Source: Neoalteromonas arenosi
GTDB taxonomy: Bacteria; Pseudomonadota; Gammaproteobacteria; Enterobacterales; Alteromonadaceae
DNA length: 64,000 bases
Assembly: GCF_030362855.1 (NCBI RefSeq)
Contig: NZ_JAUCBP010000006.1
Span: 423,717-487,716 of the forward strand
Direction of reading: 5' to 3'
Shown here piece by piece: positions 17,068 to 29,135 of the stretch. Below the pieces are notes generated by a model, which was not told where the DNA came from, searched no databases, and worked only from the letters and a program-made list of their open reading frames with translations. Positions within the stretch are counted from its first letter, which is position 1; each line of letters begins with the position of its first letter. Position numbers and translations under genes: made by a program.

Positions 17068-19044
17068 TCAATCCCCTTCCAAAATAAAGCGTTCTGCGCG
17101 CTCAACACGACGCGGCTTACCCGCAACTATAAGAACATCTCCAGTATGAATAACTTCATCACCTTGTGGGTTGTCAATCTCATGGTGATTGCGACGCAGC
17201 CCTTTAAGGACGACACGGAGTTTGCTGAGGTTTAATTGATTTAATGATTTGCCTGTTGCAAACGCATTGGCTGTGACAATAACGGGATGCATAAACTCCA
17301 GTTTATCCTGTGTATTGGGATTGATTTCTGTTGTTTCACCGGGATAAAACCCATGCATGTGGTCATAGCGCCCTTTTCGCTCGGCGCGCACGCGTTTCAA
17401 GATCCTCGACATTGGCACACCTGAATAGTGTAATAACTGTGAAATCAACATCAAGCTCCCCTCTTGCAGTTCTGGCACGACTTGAGTCGCCCCTGCCTCG
17501 TATAAACTGTTGAGTTGATTATCTTTGCGGATCCGCACAATGACTTTTATTTCGGGTTGCAGCTCTTTTGCCACGGAGATGAGTTTACTGACTTTATCGG
17601 GTTGGTCGAATGTGATTAAAACCAAACGCGCAGCATTCAAATTAGCGCTGCGCAAAATATCCTTATGCGTTGCATCGCCAAAAATTATATTCTCTCCAGC
17701 CGCTCGGCTCTCCTGAACTCTGATCGGGTCGGAATCAATTGCGACAAATTCAATGCCCTCAAGCTTAAGCATGCGAGCACTGCTCTGTCCTACCCGGCCA
17801 AACCCGACAACAACTACGTGATTTTTTAGCGCTTCAACTGTTTTGCTAAGACTGCCTGAATCGTTCAATGACGAGACTAAATTGCGACTACTGAGCAGTC
17901 GTGCAAACCGCATACTGTGTTCAATCAAGTAGGGTGTTAGTGCCATACTGAGAATACCCACACTGATAATAAAAGACGCTACTTGCGTAGTGAGTACCTG
18001 ATGCGTAACGGCCAAGGCTGCTAATACAAAACTAAACTCACCAATTTGACACAGTTTAAATGCCGCCGCCCAACTATCGCGAGAGGCTACTTTAAATAAC
18101 CACGATACTAGTTGCATAAGCACGACTTTCAACGCTAACACTGCAACGGTTGCGATAATCACCCAGTACCAACTCTCTTGCAGATAATTAAGATTCAGCT
18201 GCATGCCAACGGTAACGAAAAAAAGCCCCATCAGCATGTCTCGGAACGGGCGTATATCAGCCTCTAGCTGATAGCGATACTGACTTTCGCTTAACATCAT
18301 ACCGGCTAGAAATGCACCTAACGCCATAGAAAGGCCAAACCAATAGGTGAGACCCGCGGCCAATAAAGCTACAACAATAGTTGTGAGTACAAATAACTCG
18401 TCTGTTCGGGTACTGGCAACTTCGCGAAATAACAGGGGTAAGCCCCACTTTCCCGCGGCGAGCAAAATCGTCACAACCGTCACACCTTTTAATAACGCCA
18501 AGGATATCGCTACAGCAAAAGACCCTTCGGTCAGTGGTGACATTAAAGGAATAGCAATTAGAAAAGGTACAACAGCGAGATCTTGAAACAATAAAACACT
18601 GATTGCGAGCTGGGTGCGCTGATTGTGTAAAATTCCCATTTCAGCGACTTGCTTGATAACAATCGCAGTAGACGACAGTGCTATCATACCGCCAATTACT
18701 AAGGCTGCATTGCCGGGTAAACCGATGAGTAGTGCGCCCCCCCAAAACACCAGTGTAGTCAATATAACTTGACCTGCCCCAACCCCAAACACCATATGAC
18801 GCATCGCCACAAGTTTAGGTAGCGAGAATTCTAGACCAAGGGAAAACAATAGAAAGACGATACCGACTTCTGCTAAAAGGTGCATCTGTTCTGGCTGCTC
18901 AAACAGCGCCATCACATCGGGGCCTGCAATAATGCCGGTCACAATATACGAGAGTATTGGCGGTAGACCCATGCGCTTTAATAGCCATATGAGCCCTACA
19001 GCGATTACCATCAGAACAATGACTTGAACAAACTCATTGTGCAT
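17068..19044 (-). CDS. CPA2 family K+/H+ antiporter with RCK (TrkA) domains
   Basis: 658 aa from the ATG at 19044, preferred over an upstream ATG at 19086 because AGGGAG precedes it. The N-terminal half is a Na+/H+ exchanger domain with about 12 helices. The central part is a TrkA-N/RCK Rossmann domain (VVVGFGRVGQSSARML) and the C-terminus a TrkA-C domain (about the last 80 residues). This is the KefB/KefC/YbaL layout. It probably mediates potassium efflux and cytoplasmic pH control, gated by nucleotide binding. There is no KefG/KefF-like ancillary flavoprotein gene adjacent. Confidence 0.9.
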   Translation of the reverse strand: MHNEFVQVIVLMVIAVGLIWLLKRMGLPPILSYIVTGIIAGPDVMALFEQPEQMHLLAEVGIVFLLFSLGLEFSLPKLVAMRHMVFGVGAGQVILTTLVFWGGALLIGLPGNAALVIGGMIALSSTAIVIKQVAEMGILHNQRTQLAISVLLFQDLAVVPFLIAIPLMSPLTEGSFAVAISLALLKGVTVVTILLAAGKWGLPLLFREVASTRTDELFVLTTIVVALLAAGLTYWFGLSMALGAFLAGMMLSESQYRYQLEADIRPFRDMLMGLFFVTVGMQLNLNYLQESWYWVIIATVAVLALKVVLMQLVSWLFKVASRDSWAAAFKLCQIGEFSFVLAALAVTHQVLTTQVASFIISVGILSMALTPYLIEHSMRFARLLSSRNLVSSLNDSGSLSKTVEALKNHVVVVGFGRVGQSSARMLKLEGIEFVAIDSDPIRVQESRAAGENIIFGDATHKDILRSANLNAARLVLITFDQPDKVSKLISVAKELQPEIKVIVRIRKDNQLNSLYEAGATQVVPELQEGSLMLISQLLHYSGVPMSRILKRVRAERKGRYDHMHGFYPGETTEINPNTQDKLEFMHPVIVTANAFATGKSLNQLNLSKLRVVLKGLRRNHHEIDNPQGDEVIHTGDVLIVAGKPRRVERAERFILEGD

Positions 19045-19206
19045 TCTACCTAACTCCCTAAGTTTGGCTCGCATCTTGCTGAACATTAATCAACTAACGA
19101 ATATTCGCCAGTTAATCGCCCAATTTTGCAATTTTCGTCAAAAAACCGCCAGTGACAGACTATTGCAATGTAGGCCTTAACTCAATCAACAACGATCATT
19201 TGGAGT

Positions 19207-20142
19207 ATGCTTTTGGACTATTTATCTATCTCCTCGACTTTGCAGAGCAATAGCGCAGGCAGCGCCGACGCTACTCGTATAAATGTTGATAGTTATACTC
19301 AACCACTGACTCATGCAATTGAATACACGGCTTTTTTAAATTTAATGCTGGCGACCATAGATTTAGATGAACTTTGTCAAAACTACTTTCAATATCTGGC
19401 TAGCCGCTTGCCGCTCAAACGGCTGAACTTTGCCATTGATCAACAAGCATTCGCATTCGGTGATAACAATTCGGCTGATATCAGCATAACGCTGCCCAGC
19501 ACCACTCATAACCGCTCGTTAAATGCGATGGTTAAAACCGTGACTTATAGCTTCAGTCGTCGGTTGAGTGTGCAACAGCAAACCCTATTACATGAACTAC
19601 ACACACATTTTTGTATTCCACTCGGTCACGCGACTCAATATCGCCATATTCTGCAACAAACAACACGGGACCCTTTGACAGGGTTGGGCAACCGCGCCGG
19701 TTTTGATGAACAGATCGAGCGCTTTTTAGGGCAATATTTACGCCGAGGAACTCGATTTGGTTTGCTTGTTATTGATTTAGATAATTTCAAACAGGTTAAC
19801 GATAGCCACGGCCATCAACAGGGTGACCAAGCCCTGCAAGCGGTCGGCGACTTGTTGGCGCACTTAATGCGCATCGAAGATAGTGCGTTCCGTTTTGGCG
19901 GTGACGAATTTTGCTGTTTAATTCACGATGTTGGTGAGTCGGAAATTGACCAAATTGCTGAGCGCATCAGAGTTGCAGCAGAACGTTCTCCCCTGCTGCG
20001 ACAGCATCGTATCACCATGAGTATTGGAGGTACTCTGGTAGTACACAATGACAACGCGGAATCGATATTTGCGAGAGCCGATAAGGCGGTCTATCGCGTT
20101 AAAGCAGAGGCCAAAAACGCGGTTTTTATTATCCGTGACTAG
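19207..20142 (+). CDS. Diguanylate cyclase (GGDEF domain)
   Basis: 311 aa soluble protein. Residues about 1-150 have no recognised domain. Residues about 152-310 are a GGDEF domain with DPLTGLGNRAGFDE at 155-168 and the active-site GGDEF at 231-235. An inhibitory I-site RIED sits at 222-225, exactly five residues before it, so the enzyme should make c-di-GMP and be product-inhibited. It diverges from the antiporter gene and its stop codon overlaps the convergent tilS stop by 4 bp. Confidence 0.92.
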   Translation: MLLDYLSISSTLQSNSAGSADATRINVDSYTQPLTHAIEYTAFLNLMLATIDLDELCQNYFQYLASRLPLKRLNFAIDQQAFAFGDNNSADISITLPSTTHNRSLNAMVKTVTYSFSRRLSVQQQTLLHELHTHFCIPLGHATQYRHILQQTTRDPLTGLGNRAGFDEQIERFLGQYLRRGTRFGLLVIDLDNFKQVNDSHGHQQGDQALQAVGDLLAHLMRIEDSAFRFGGDEFCCLIHDVGESEIDQIAERIRVAAERSPLLRQHRITMSIGGTLVVHNDNAESIFARADKAVYRVKAEAKNAVFIIRD

Positions 20143-21557
20143 GGCGTTTCTCTGTTTTCTGAGTGAGCATAGTTCGCCCAGCCTTGTTGCCCATCAGTAA
20201 CCCAAAGCAATTCGTCGCCTGCAAATACCCCAATCATTGCTTGTCGGTGCCATACTGGGATCCGCCACTCTTTCAGCCAATGTTTAAGTTGCCGGGCTTT
20301 TTGCTGCGGTCGGGCGGCAAAGTACTGTTCACCATCGGCGCGTGCCAGGTGGTACTTGTGTGCGTGCACCGGTAACTCGTATTGCAAAACCGAACACTCT
20401 TTTTGTAACTGTACCTTTTGTTTCAGACTAGTAGTGCCTTTAAGGGTATAAGTTACCGCATTGCCACCCGCATCAATCCAATCCAAACTAACCTCTCCGC
20501 TGCAATAACTAGCGTCTGAGGGTGCGACATATGGCTGCATGAAGAAGTAGAGTTGCTGTTGAAAGCCGCGCACTTGATGATTATGCCACGTTACGACAGG
20601 GTGGGCTTGGCGATCCGCCTGCACAGCCAGTATTAGTTGCTGCAAAACTGCGTGACTCGGCATTTGTGCGCCTTGTTTCGCCAACCAATGCCGTAATAAC
20701 GAAGCATGCAACTCTTTCGAGGTTTGCAATAATCCATGACTGTCCAATATTGCAGGTGCTATTAATAGATTCTGCAATTTTTCATCCAGCAACAATTCTA
20801 GTGCTTGCTGTTGTTCACGGCACAGTTCACTGCTACGTGCGATTGCCGATTTTATGCCTGCATACTTTTCCGGCCACTGTTGTTCAATCGCCGGAAGCAA
20901 TGTGTGACGCATTTTATTGCGATCGAAACTCAGATCCCGATTAGACTCATCGTCAACCCATGTAAGGTTTTGCTTAACGGCATAGTCTTGAATGCTTGCG
21001 CGCGAAATACTCAGCAAAGGCCGAGCAATGATCAAGCTGCGCTCACCAATGTGACGAAAACTAACCGACTCCATTGCGCCTAGCCCCTTCGGCCCACTGC
21101 CGCGAAACAAGCGCAGCATAGCGGTTTCAACTTGATCGTCGAGGTGATGGCCTAATAACAATAGGGCGTTGGGCGGAAGCTGCTGTTCAAATGCATTGTA
21201 GCGGGCCTCGCGCGCTAAGGCTTCAAGACTTTTGCGCGGCGCTTTTTGAATATCTACAGTAATGGTTTTACACTCAGCGCCAAACTGACGCGCGAGATTT
21301 TCTACGTGGTACTGCCACGCTTGAGCATTGCTGCTGAGTTGGTGATTGACGTGAATAACACCGATACGATAGTCGTTATCGGTAGCCCAGCGATTCGCTA
21401 GCTGCAATAGAACCACCGAATCAAGGCCTCCGGAGCAACCTACCCAAATGATACGGTTAGCTGAGTGACTTGGCTTTGAGTTAGCATTAACTGCTTCACA
21501 GGCGTCATTCAACGCCTGTGAAGCCAAAGAGTAAATTGTGGAACTAGCAGTAACCAA
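20139..21557 (-). CDS. tilS: tRNA(Ile)-lysidine synthase
   Basis: 472 aa (E. coli 432). Adds lysine to C34 of tRNA-Ile(CAU), switching it from Met to Ile decoding. The PP-loop ATP pyrophosphatase motif [10 protein letters not shown] is near residue 41, with [20 protein letters not shown] near 136. C-terminal TilS domains follow. The reading frame opens with TTG at 21557, overlapping the accA 3' end by 14 bp, so translation is probably coupled. Last gene of the leftward superoperon. Confidence 0.95.
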   Translation of the reverse strand: MVTASSTIYSLASQALNDACEAVNANSKPSHSANRIIWVGCSGGLDSVVLLQLANRWATDNDYRIGVIHVNHQLSSNAQAWQYHVENLARQFGAECKTITVDIQKAPRKSLEALAREARYNAFEQQLPPNALLLLGHHLDDQVETAMLRLFRGSGPKGLGAMESVSFRHIGERSLIIARPLLSISRASIQDYAVKQNLTWVDDESNRDLSFDRNKMRHTLLPAIEQQWPEKYAGIKSAIARSSELCREQQQALELLLDEKLQNLLIAPAILDSHGLLQTSKELHASLLRHWLAKQGAQMPSHAVLQQLILAVQADRQAHPVVTWHNHQVRGFQQQLYFFMQPYVAPSDASYCSGEVSLDWIDAGGNAVTYTLKGTTSLKQKVQLQKECSVLQYELPVHAHKYHLARADGEQYFAARPQQKARQLKHWLKEWRIPVWHRQAMIGVFAGDELLWVTDGQQGWANYAHSENRETP

Positions 21558-22500
21558 ACGACATCAGTCGCTCGTAACGCTGCTCAAGTAGCTCTTCTGT
21601 TGACAAGCTCTTCAGCTGCGCGAGCTGTTGTTTAATCGTAGCTTTCAGATTGGCTGCAGCACTATCAAAGTCGCGATGAGCACCACCTAGAGGTTCATCG
21701 ACAATGGTATTAATCAAACCAAGCTCATGGATTTGTGCGGCACTAACCCCCATCGCTTCTGCTGCTGTCGGCGCTTTTTCGGCGCTTTTCCATAGAATGG
21801 ATGCACAACCCTCGGGTGAAATTACCGAGTAGGTGCTGTACTGCATCATATTTACCCTATCACCAACACCAATAGCCAGTGCACCGCCAGAACCACCTTC
21901 ACCAATTACGGTACAGACGACTGGCACTTGCAATTCAGCCATTTCCTTTAGATTGCGAGCAATGGCTTCACTCTGACCGCGCTCTTCAGCGCCGACACCA
22001 GGATAAGCGCCAGGAGTGTCTATAAATGTAATAATAGGCAGTTTGAAACGCTCAGCCATTTTCATCAAACGCAACGCTTTGCGGTAGCCTTCGGGTTTTG
22101 GCATCCCAAAGTTACGTTTGATTTTTTCTTTCGTATCTCGCCCTTTTTGATGACCAATAACCATGACAGGCTCATCATCAAGCAATGCTAAGCCACCAAC
22201 AATGGCTTTGTCGTCTGCATAGGCGCGATCACCTGCTAACTCATCAAACTCCGTCAACATACGCTCTACGTAGTCAAAGGTGTATGGTCGATTAGGATGA
22301 CGCGCGAGTTGTGAGATTTGCCACGCCCCTAAATTTGCAAAGATCTTTTTTGTTTGCTCGACATTTTTTTCCTGTAGGCGCGTAATTTCTTCTTCGATGC
22401 TCACATCGAATTCGCCGTCCTGATTGACTAGACGCAACTCTTTTATTTTCGCTTCTAACTCAGCAATCGGTTGCTCAAAATCCAGAAAGTGTGAATTCAT
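21544..22500 (-). CDS. accA: Acetyl-CoA carboxylase carboxyltransferase subunit alpha
   Basis: 318 aa (E. coli 319). With AccD it transfers CO2 from carboxybiotin to acetyl-CoA, giving malonyl-CoA, the first committed step of fatty-acid synthesis. Visible signatures include [23 protein letters not shown] and [15 protein letters not shown], the crotonase-fold acyl-CoA and oxyanion segments. It lies 34 bp after dnaE, the usual gammaproteobacterial order. Confidence 0.97.
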   Translation of the reverse strand: MNSHFLDFEQPIAELEAKIKELRLVNQDGEFDVSIEEEITRLQEKNVEQTKKIFANLGAWQISQLARHPNRPYTFDYVERMLTEFDELAGDRAYADDKAIVGGLALLDDEPVMVIGHQKGRDTKEKIKRNFGMPKPEGYRKALRLMKMAERFKLPIITFIDTPGAYPGVGAEERGQSEAIARNLKEMAELQVPVVCTVIGEGGSGGALAIGVGDRVNMMQYSTYSVISPEGCASILWKSAEKAPTAAEAMGVSAAQIHELGLINTIVDEPLGGAHRDFDSAAANLKATIKQQLAQLKSLSTEELLEQRYERLMSFGYC

Positions 22501-22534
22501 TCAATATCCCATTTAATCGTGATAGCAAGTGCGC

Positions 22535-25500
22535 CTAGCGAAACTCTAACGAAACTCTAGAGGCACCCAAACATTGTTTTAAGTCGTGCAATAGCTGATC
22601 GTCAGGCGTTACGTACCAGTCTGCGCCCGATGCCACAGTAACCGCAACATCAGGGTGCGCGACGTTAAAATGCAGTGGACAACTACCACCACGATATTCG
22701 TTTATTATGTTTTGTAGTTTAGACACTGTGTCGAGATTACACCAATTGGCGTCGACTTGCAGCGATATAGCACTTAAGTTGGTTTCTCTTGCTGCAACAA
22801 TGTCCATGACTTCTCGGGCCGTAATTGTATTGCCACCAGAGAATTCATCAAAGCTGACCTGTCCCTTTATCAGCAAGATTTTATCTGCAACCAACATCGA
22901 TTCGTACTGTTCATACATGTCGGGGAAGAAACGCACATCCATCCGCGCACTTTTATCATCTAACGTCACAATTGCCCAGCGCTTGCCTTTTTTGTTGGTC
23001 ATCACTCGAACGCCTAACACTAGACCAACCGCTGAGCTCATTGCATCGCGCCCCGTGGGTTTTAGGTCGACCAGTCTACCCGCCGTATAGTTGCTTAATT
23101 CCTCAATATACTGATTAATGGGATGGCCGGTTAGATATAAACCGAGCGTTTCTTTCTCACCTTCCAACCAAATCCGCTCAGACCACTCTGGCACGTCGGC
23201 AAAGGCTTGCTTAACATCGTCCGGCTCGGTAGTTAACAGACCAAACATATCCGATTGACCGTAGGATTCTGCTTTTGCGTGCTGGTCAGCAGCAGCGAGC
23301 GCTTCTGGTAGCGATGCCATAATCGCAGCGCGGTGAGGACCAAGATTGTCCATTGCGCCAGCAAGAACCAGCTTTTCTAGGACGCGTCGATTGACGCGCT
23401 TTATGTCAACTTTGGCGCAAAAATCAAATAGATCTGAAAACTTACCATGCGTTTCACGTGCTGCAATTATTGCGTCAATCGGACCTTCGCCAACGCCCTT
23501 AATGGCACCAATACCATAAACGATTCGACCTTTTTCATCGACGGTAAACTTGTAACGGCCGCTGTTCAAATCAGGCGGTAACAAGTCGATACCCATACGG
23601 TTACACTCATCGACCAAGGTGACGATTTTATCGGTATTGTCCATATCTGCAGACATTACAGCAGCCATAAATTGAGCTGGATAGTGAGCTTTCAACCACA
23701 GGGTTTGATAGGAGACCAGCGCATAGGCAGCCGAGTGAGATTTATTAAAACCATAACCGGCAAACTTCTCTACCAGATCGAAGATCTTCATCGCCAAATC
23801 AGGATCAATATTATTGTTTTCAGCCCCTTCAGCAAAAACTGCGCGTTGCTTTGCCATTTCCTCTGGCTTTTTCTTACCCATAGCTCGACGCAATAAATCC
23901 GCACCGCCCAAACTATAACCAGCCATCTCCTGGGCAATCTGCATCACCTGCTCTTGATACAGAATGATGCCGTACGTCGGTTCCAAAATCGGCTGTAAAC
24001 ACTCGTGCTGATAGTCTGCATCTGGGTATGAAATTTCTTCTCGACCGTGTTTTCGATCGATAAAGTTATCAACCATGCCTGACTGCAGCGGACCTGGGCG
24101 GAACAACGCCACAAGGGCGATTATGTCCTCAAAACAGTCTGGCTTTAAACGTTTGATAAGGTCTTTCATTCCGCGCGATTCCAACTGGAACACGGCAGTA
24201 GTCTCAGCGCGTTGTAACATATCAAAACTGGTTTTATCGACTAGTGGGATGGCACTGATATCAATCGTTTCACCGCCCCCCTCTTTAATCATTTCAATTG
24301 CCCATTGAATAATGGTCAACGTCCGTAATCCGAGGAAGTCGAATTTGACTAGACCGGCCGTTTCAACGTCATTTTTATCAAATTGCGTAACCGGGTTGTT
24401 GCCTTCGTCATCGCAATATAATGGGGCGAAGTCGATAATCTTCGTAGGCGCGATTACCACACCACCCGCGTGTTTTCCGGCATTCCGCGTTACCCCTTCT
24501 AACACCCGAGCCATTGCCATTAAATCGGCAACTTCTTCATCACTTTGCTCTAATTCACCGAGGCGTGGTTCGACATCAAATGCTTTGGCCAAGGTCATTC
24601 CCGGATCTGATGGGATTAACTTACTTATCCGGTCAACGAAGCCATACGGATGTCCCAACACACGTCCTACATCACGCACCACGGCTTTCGCAGCCATGGT
24701 GCCGAAGGTAATGATTTGCGACACCGCTTCACGACCATACATTTGTGCCACGTGATCAATAACTTCGTCGCGTCGATCCATACAAAAATCGACATCGAAA
24801 TCTGGCATGGAAACCCGTTCTGGGTTTAGGAAACGTTCGAATAGTAAGTCAAATTCCAATGGATCAAGGTCAGTAATCGCGAGTGCATAGGCGACGAGTG
24901 AACCCGCTCCCGAACCGCGACCAGGTCCTACAGGAATGTCGTGGTCCTTGCTCCACTGAATAAACTCCATGACGATCAAGAAGTAACCAGGGAACCCCAT
25001 CTGATTGATTACGTCGAGCTCGATTTGCAAGCGTTCATCGTATTCAGGGCGCTTTTCTGCACGCACTTTTTCATCTGGAAACAAAAATGCTAAGCGTTGT
25101 TCAAGGCCTTCGCGCGAAACTTTGACCAGGTAATCAGCATCTGACATGCCACCGGTTGGAAATTTGGGAAGAAAATACTCGCCCAGTTTAACTACCACAC
25201 TGCACCGCTTAGCGATTTCAACAGAATTATCGAGCGCTTCGGGAATATCGGCAAATAATGCATTCATTTCCGCCACCGACCGCAAGTATTGCTGATTGCT
25301 GTAACGCTTGGGTCGGCGGGTATCTTCGAGCGTATATCCATCGTGGATTGCAACGCGAATTTCATGTGCTTCAAACCCACTAGAATCAATAAAACACACT
25401 TCATTGGTCGCTACAACAGGAAGATCATTAGCCGCGGCAAAAGCGACTGCTGCATGTACGTAGTCTTCTTCTCCGGCACGCCCTGTGCGCACTAACTCGA

Positions 25501-26047
25501 GATAAAAGCGATCGTGAAAGTGGCTTTGATAAAAGCCACTAATTTGCGTCGCTAACCCTTGATTACCGTTACTTAGCGCTGTACCTAGATCACCTTGTGT
25601 CGCACCCGACAGTACAATAATCCCAGTATTATGCTGAGCTAACCACGCCTGATCGATAACCGCTCGATTGCTCACATAACCGCGTTTATAGGCTTCCGAT
25701 ATTAGCAGTGTAATATTCTTATAACCCTCTTCATTCATCGCCAATAACGTCAGACGGAAAATATCATTGGCAATAAACTGGCTAGTTACCCAAACATCCA
25801 CGCCGATGATCGGCTTTATGCCCCGACTGTGGGACTCAGAATAAAATTTCACCAAACCGCACATGTTCATTTGGTCGGTAATTGCAATGGCCGGCATATC
25901 CTGTTGTTTGGCCGCGTCCAAAATGGGTTTAACTTTGTTGAGGCCATCCATCATGGAGAAATCACTGTGCACCCGCAAATGTACAAATGGCCTGAGAGGC
26001 GTTGAATTTTGATCTGTTTCTTCTGGGATTAGTGCAGGTTCAGTCAT
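22535..26047 (-). CDS. dnaE: DNA polymerase III subunit alpha
   Basis: 1170 aa catalytic subunit of the replicative polymerase (E. coli 1160). The N-terminal PHP domain begins [19 protein letters not shown]. The C-family palm carries the catalytic Asp residues in [13 protein letters not shown], then [14 protein letters not shown] and the fingers. Toward the C-terminus are helix-hairpin-helix and OB-fold regions and a short tau-binding tail. All landmarks are intact. It follows rnhB by 14 bp in the same transcript. Confidence 0.98.
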   Translation of the reverse strand: MTEPALIPEETDQNSTPLRPFVHLRVHSDFSMMDGLNKVKPILDAAKQQDMPAIAITDQMNMCGLVKFYSESHSRGIKPIIGVDVWVTSQFIANDIFRLTLLAMNEEGYKNITLLISEAYKRGYVSNRAVIDQAWLAQHNTGIIVLSGATQGDLGTALSNGNQGLATQISGFYQSHFHDRFYLELVRTGRAGEEDYVHAAVAFAAANDLPVVATNEVCFIDSSGFEAHEIRVAIHDGYTLEDTRRPKRYSNQQYLRSVAEMNALFADIPEALDNSVEIAKRCSVVVKLGEYFLPKFPTGGMSDADYLVKVSREGLEQRLAFLFPDEKVRAEKRPEYDERLQIELDVINQMGFPGYFLIVMEFIQWSKDHDIPVGPGRGSGAGSLVAYALAITDLDPLEFDLLFERFLNPERVSMPDFDVDFCMDRRDEVIDHVAQMYGREAVSQIITFGTMAAKAVVRDVGRVLGHPYGFVDRISKLIPSDPGMTLAKAFDVEPRLGELEQSDEEVADLMAMARVLEGVTRNAGKHAGGVVIAPTKIIDFAPLYCDDEGNNPVTQFDKNDVETAGLVKFDFLGLRTLTIIQWAIEMIKEGGGETIDISAIPLVDKTSFDMLQRAETTAVFQLESRGMKDLIKRLKPDCFEDIIALVALFRPGPLQSGMVDNFIDRKHGREEISYPDADYQHECLQPILEPTYGIILYQEQVMQIAQEMAGYSLGGADLLRRAMGKKKPEEMAKQRAVFAEGAENNNIDPDLAMKIFDLVEKFAGYGFNKSHSAAYALVSYQTLWLKAHYPAQFMAAVMSADMDNTDKIVTLVDECNRMGIDLLPPDLNSGRYKFTVDEKGRIVYGIGAIKGVGEGPIDAIIAARETHGKFSDLFDFCAKVDIKRVNRRVLEKLVLAGAMDNLGPHRAAIMASLPEALAAADQHAKAESYGQSDMFGLLTTEPDDVKQAFADVPEWSERIWLEGEKETLGLYLTGHPINQYIEELSNYTAGRLVDLKPTGRDAMSSAVGLVLGVRVMTNKKGKRWAIVTLDDKSARMDVRFFPDMYEQYESMLVADKILLIKGQVSFDEFSGGNTITAREVMDIVAARETNLSAISLQVDANWCNLDTVSKLQNIINEYRGGSCPLHFNVAHPDVAVTVASGADWYVTPDDQLLHDLKQCLGASRVSLEFR

Positions 26048-26061
26048 AGACTTCAGACTCG

Positions 26062-26637
26062 TTATATGCGATTTAATCGCTGTTGTACTGGCTTAAAACT
26101 TTTGCGGTAACAATCTAACACACCCAAGCGCTCAATCGCAGCAAAATGTGCTTTGGTTGGATAGCCTTTATGCTTATCAAACCCAAACTCTGGGTACTGC
26201 TGATGCAGATCCAACATTTCCTGATCGCGTGCCACTTTTGCGAGAATGGAAGCTGCTGCGATTTCAGCGTGTAGAGCATCACCTTTTACGACGGCCTCTG
26301 ACGCATAGTTCCACTTTGGTAAGCGGTTGCCATCTACCCGCACAAAGTCAGGCTGAATAGTCAAAGCTGCTACTGCGCGGTGCATGGCCAACAGCGAAGC
26401 ATGTAGAATGTTCAGCTCGTCAATTTCGGCAGGTTCAGCACGTCCCATGGCCCAACACAATGACTCTGCTTTAATTTGATCAGCAAGCTGTTCGCGTTTT
26501 TTCGCTGACAACTTTTTTGAGTCTGCCAATCCAGCTATCGGCCGCTTTGGATCGAGTATAACGGCTGCGGTAACCACTGCACCGACTAAAGGGCCGCGGC
26601 CCACTTCATCGACACCTGCGATGTATTGCTTATCCAT
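26062..26637 (-). CDS. rnhB: Ribonuclease HII
   Basis: 191 aa. Cleaves RNA in RNA/DNA hybrids and single ribonucleotides in DNA. The conserved start [13 protein letters not shown] includes Asp10/Glu11 of the DEDD active site. [13 protein letters not shown] and [13 protein letters not shown] supply further family motifs. It sits between lpxB and dnaE with 12 and 14 bp gaps. Confidence 0.97.
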   Translation of the reverse strand: MDKQYIAGVDEVGRGPLVGAVVTAAVILDPKRPIAGLADSKKLSAKKREQLADQIKAESLCWAMGRAEPAEIDELNILHASLLAMHRAVAALTIQPDFVRVDGNRLPKWNYASEAVVKGDALHAEIAAASILAKVARDQEMLDLHQQYPEFGFDKHKGYPTKAHFAAIERLGVLDCYRKSFKPVQQRLNRI

Positions 26638-26649
26638 ACATGAGTTCGT

Positions 26650-27819
26650 CTATTTAGATACAGAGATCAAGGATAACACCGCTTCAGCGGCTTGTTTATC
26701 AGCATCTCGTTTTAAATCTTGGTGAATATCGGTAAATATTTGCTGCAGTTCTTTTCCTTCTGACCCGAATAGTGGAATCAGGTGCTTGGCAAGATTGTCA
26801 GCATTCACCTCGGCTTGTAAAAGCTCTGTCACCAAGGCTCGATCGCCCAATAAATTAGGCAATGAAAAATATTTTGGCTTGTACAAATAGCCCATCATAA
26901 AACGCGTTAAACGCGCCATTTTATATGCCACAACCATTGGCCGCTTGCACAGCATTGCCTCGAGCGTCGCAGTTCCTGAGGCTATCAGTACCGCATTAGC
27001 CGCCAACAAACACTCTCGCGATTGACCATCTGTGATTTTATAGTCGAACAATAGCGGATTAGTCATTGCGTAATCTTGAAGAATTTCAACGATCTGTTGT
27101 TTTCTTGCGTCGTTGGCAGCTGGAATTAGTACCATTAGTCGCTGCTGCTGAACGGTAAAATGTTGTCCCGTTATTTGTGCTGCGCGCAGAAATTCAAGCA
27201 ATAACGCATTGACTTCACCTTTGCGAGATCCTGGCAATAGTGCCAACACCGGTTGCTCAGCGTGAATCTCTAGTGCTTTACGAATATTGAGACCGTCGTC
27301 ATGCAGCGGGATAGAATCTGCCAGCGTATGCCCGACAAATTTATACGGCACGTTGTAGTGTTGATAAATAGCGGCTTCAAACGGAAACAAGCCGAGAACT
27401 AGATTGGTGGCTTTGGCAATTTTGTGGATCCGTTTTTCGCGCCAAGCCCAAACTGTTGGGCTGACATAATGGACCGTTTTAATACCACGCTGCTTTAGAA
27501 CAGTTTCAATTCGCAAATTAAAATCTGGTGCATCGACGCCAATAAATACATCTGGCACGTCAGTCTCAAAATGATCGAGAACCTGGTGCTTGACCCTTAG
27601 CAACCTGGGCAATCGCCCTAGAACCTCCACCAAACCCATTACCGATAACTCATCCATATCGACCAATGACGTAAGACCCTGGGCGAGCATGTGTTTCCCG
27701 CCGATACCGGAAAAACGAATATTCGGATTTTGTCGATTGAGCTCGCGCATTAAACCGCCGGCCAGCATATCGCCAGACGGTTCACCGGCAATAATGCCAA
27801 CGTGTAGAGCTTTTGCCAT
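26650..27819 (-). CDS. lpxB: Lipid-A-disaccharide synthase
   Basis: 389 aa (E. coli 382). Condenses UDP-2,3-diacylglucosamine with lipid X to lipid A disaccharide at the inner-membrane surface. The GT19 family N-terminus is IIAGEPSGDMLAGGL; GVDAPDFNLRIE and YVSPTVWAWREKRIHKI are further family hallmarks, with LALLPGSRKGEV in the C-terminal nucleotide-binding half. It begins 3 bp after the lpxA stop. Confidence 0.97.
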   Translation of the reverse strand: MAKALHVGIIAGEPSGDMLAGGLMRELNRQNPNIRFSGIGGKHMLAQGLTSLVDMDELSVMGLVEVLGRLPRLLRVKHQVLDHFETDVPDVFIGVDAPDFNLRIETVLKQRGIKTVHYVSPTVWAWREKRIHKIAKATNLVLGLFPFEAAIYQHYNVPYKFVGHTLADSIPLHDDGLNIRKALEIHAEQPVLALLPGSRKGEVNALLLEFLRAAQITGQHFTVQQQRLMVLIPAANDARKQQIVEILQDYAMTNPLLFDYKITDGQSRECLLAANAVLIASGTATLEAMLCKRPMVVAYKMARLTRFMMGYLYKPKYFSLPNLLGDRALVTELLQAEVNADNLAKHLIPLFGSEGKELQQIFTDIHQDLKRDADKQAAEAVLSLISVSK

Positions 27820-27822
27820 TAG

Positions 27823-28596
27823 CTAGCGCACAATCCCACGAGCAGAATGCTCAATAAAGTCAGCAAGAATACTTATTTCGGGTGTGGTTTTTGCCATCTC
27901 TTTGAGAATTTCTACGGCTTGGTCGGCAGTATTGCCGTCGCGATAGATGGCCTTGTAAGCACGTTTGATTTGCATAATGGTTTCTTTATCGAAACCACGG
28001 CGTTTGAGACCTTCCGAGTTTATTCCTTGCGGTATATGTTTGGTACCACTAACCATGATGTATGGAGGGATATCGCGCAACACAATCGCGCCACCACCGG
28101 TAAAACTGTGTGAACCAATCTTACAAAACTGATGGATCGCCGTCATACCACCAAGGATGACCGTGTTACCAATATGTACATGGCCTGCAATGGTGACATT
28201 GTTGGCAAAGATATTGTCATCGCCAATCATACAATCGTGAGCAATGTGGACGTTAACCATCAACAAATTGTTATTGCCAATTTTGGTGAGCTCTTCATCT
28301 TGCACCGTTCCGCGGTGGACGGTGACTGATTCTCGGAAAATATTGTTATCACCGATTTCCAAACGCGTTGGTTCGCCGGCGTATTTTTTATCCTGACAGG
28401 CTTCGCCAATACTGCAAAACTGGAAGAAATGATTGCCTTTGCCGATCGTTGACGGCCCCTTGATTACAACATGCGACTCTAAGATGCAATCGTCGCCAAT
28501 CACAACGTCGTGCCCCACATAACTGTAGGGCCCGATAGAAACGTTGTTTCCGATTACCGCTGTGGGTTCGATGATTGCTGTCGCATGTATAGTCAT
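27823..28596 (-). CDS. lpxA: Acyl-[ACP]-UDP-N-acetylglucosamine O-acyltransferase
   Basis: 257 aa (E. coli 262). First step of lipid A synthesis: transfers 3-hydroxyacyl from ACP to UDP-GlcNAc. The N-terminal left-handed beta helix shows hexapeptide repeats. The AHDCMIGDDNIFANN segment near residue 120 contains the catalytic His, and the C-terminal helical domain follows. It directly abuts fabZ, starting one base after the fabZ stop. Confidence 0.97.
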   Translation of the reverse strand: MTIHATAIIEPTAVIGNNVSIGPYSYVGHDVVIGDDCILESHVVIKGPSTIGKGNHFFQFCSIGEACQDKKYAGEPTRLEIGDNNIFRESVTVHRGTVQDEELTKIGNNNLLMVNVHIAHDCMIGDDNIFANNVTIAGHVHIGNTVILGGMTAIHQFCKIGSHSFTGGGAIVLRDIPPYIMVSGTKHIPQGINSEGLKRRGFDKETIMQIKRAYKAIYRDGNTADQAVEILKEMAKTTPEISILADFIEHSARGIVR

Positions 28597-29043
28597 TTAA
28601 ATTGCTCGCATTGCACACATAAATTCAGCTGAGCAGGCTTCTTCGCCATCAACGCTTCCTACACCTTTAAATTTCCATATACCACGGCGTTCCTTAACTA
28701 GCTCAACTACGAAATCTAACCGATCACCAGGAACTACAGGGCGCTTGAAACGCGCCTTATCGATGCCTGCATAGAGGTACAATTCATCATTCTTACCGAC
28801 TGTTTTAAAGCCTAAAACGCCAGCAGCCTGTGCCATCGCTTCAAGAATCAATACGCCCGGGAAAATCGGATGTCCTGGAAAATGCCCAGTAAAACAGGGC
28901 TCATTGATAGTAATGTTTTTATACGCTTTGATGGATTTGCCAGAATTGAATTCGGTGACGCGATCTATCAACAAAAATGGATACCTGTGGGGTAATAAAT
29001 CAAGGATCTCTTGAATGTCGATAGGATTTAGAGAATTGCTCAA
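28597..29043 (-). CDS. fabZ: 3-hydroxyacyl-[ACP] dehydratase FabZ
   Basis: 148 aa hot-dog fold dehydratase of type II fatty-acid synthesis. Active-site segment [20 protein letters not shown] is present with catalytic His and the downstream Glu. The frame opens with TTG at 29043, four bases after a GGAGG. It is the first gene after a terminator hairpin. In most relatives lpxD lies immediately upstream, and here it does not. Confidence 0.96.
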   Translation of the reverse strand: MSNSLNPIDIQEILDLLPHRYPFLLIDRVTEFNSGKSIKAYKNITINEPCFTGHFPGHPIFPGVLILEAMAQAAGVLGFKTVGKNDELYLYAGIDKARFKRPVVPGDRLDFVVELVKERRGIWKFKGVGSVDGEEACSAEFMCAMRAI

Positions 29044-29106
29044 AGTGCCTCCGCAACAATATTAAAAAACGCGCCAACCATACGCGCAATTGCGCTAAAA
29101 ACAAAT

Positions 29107-29135
29107 CAGACCAAGCAGAAAAACTGCTTGGTCTG
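29107..29135 (-). terminator. Intrinsic terminator between skp and fabZ
   Basis: Perfect 12-bp inverted repeat (29107-29118 and 29124-29135) around a 5-nt loop. On the minus strand it is followed by ATTTGTTTTTAG, the tail of a factor-independent terminator. It should end the rseP-bamA-skp transcript before fabZ, at least in part, and occupies the slot normally held by lpxD. Confidence 0.85.

Noticed and set aside
24312..24755. 147-residue plus-strand ORF inside dnaE
   Set aside because: Antisense shadow of dnaE with no start signal or domain.
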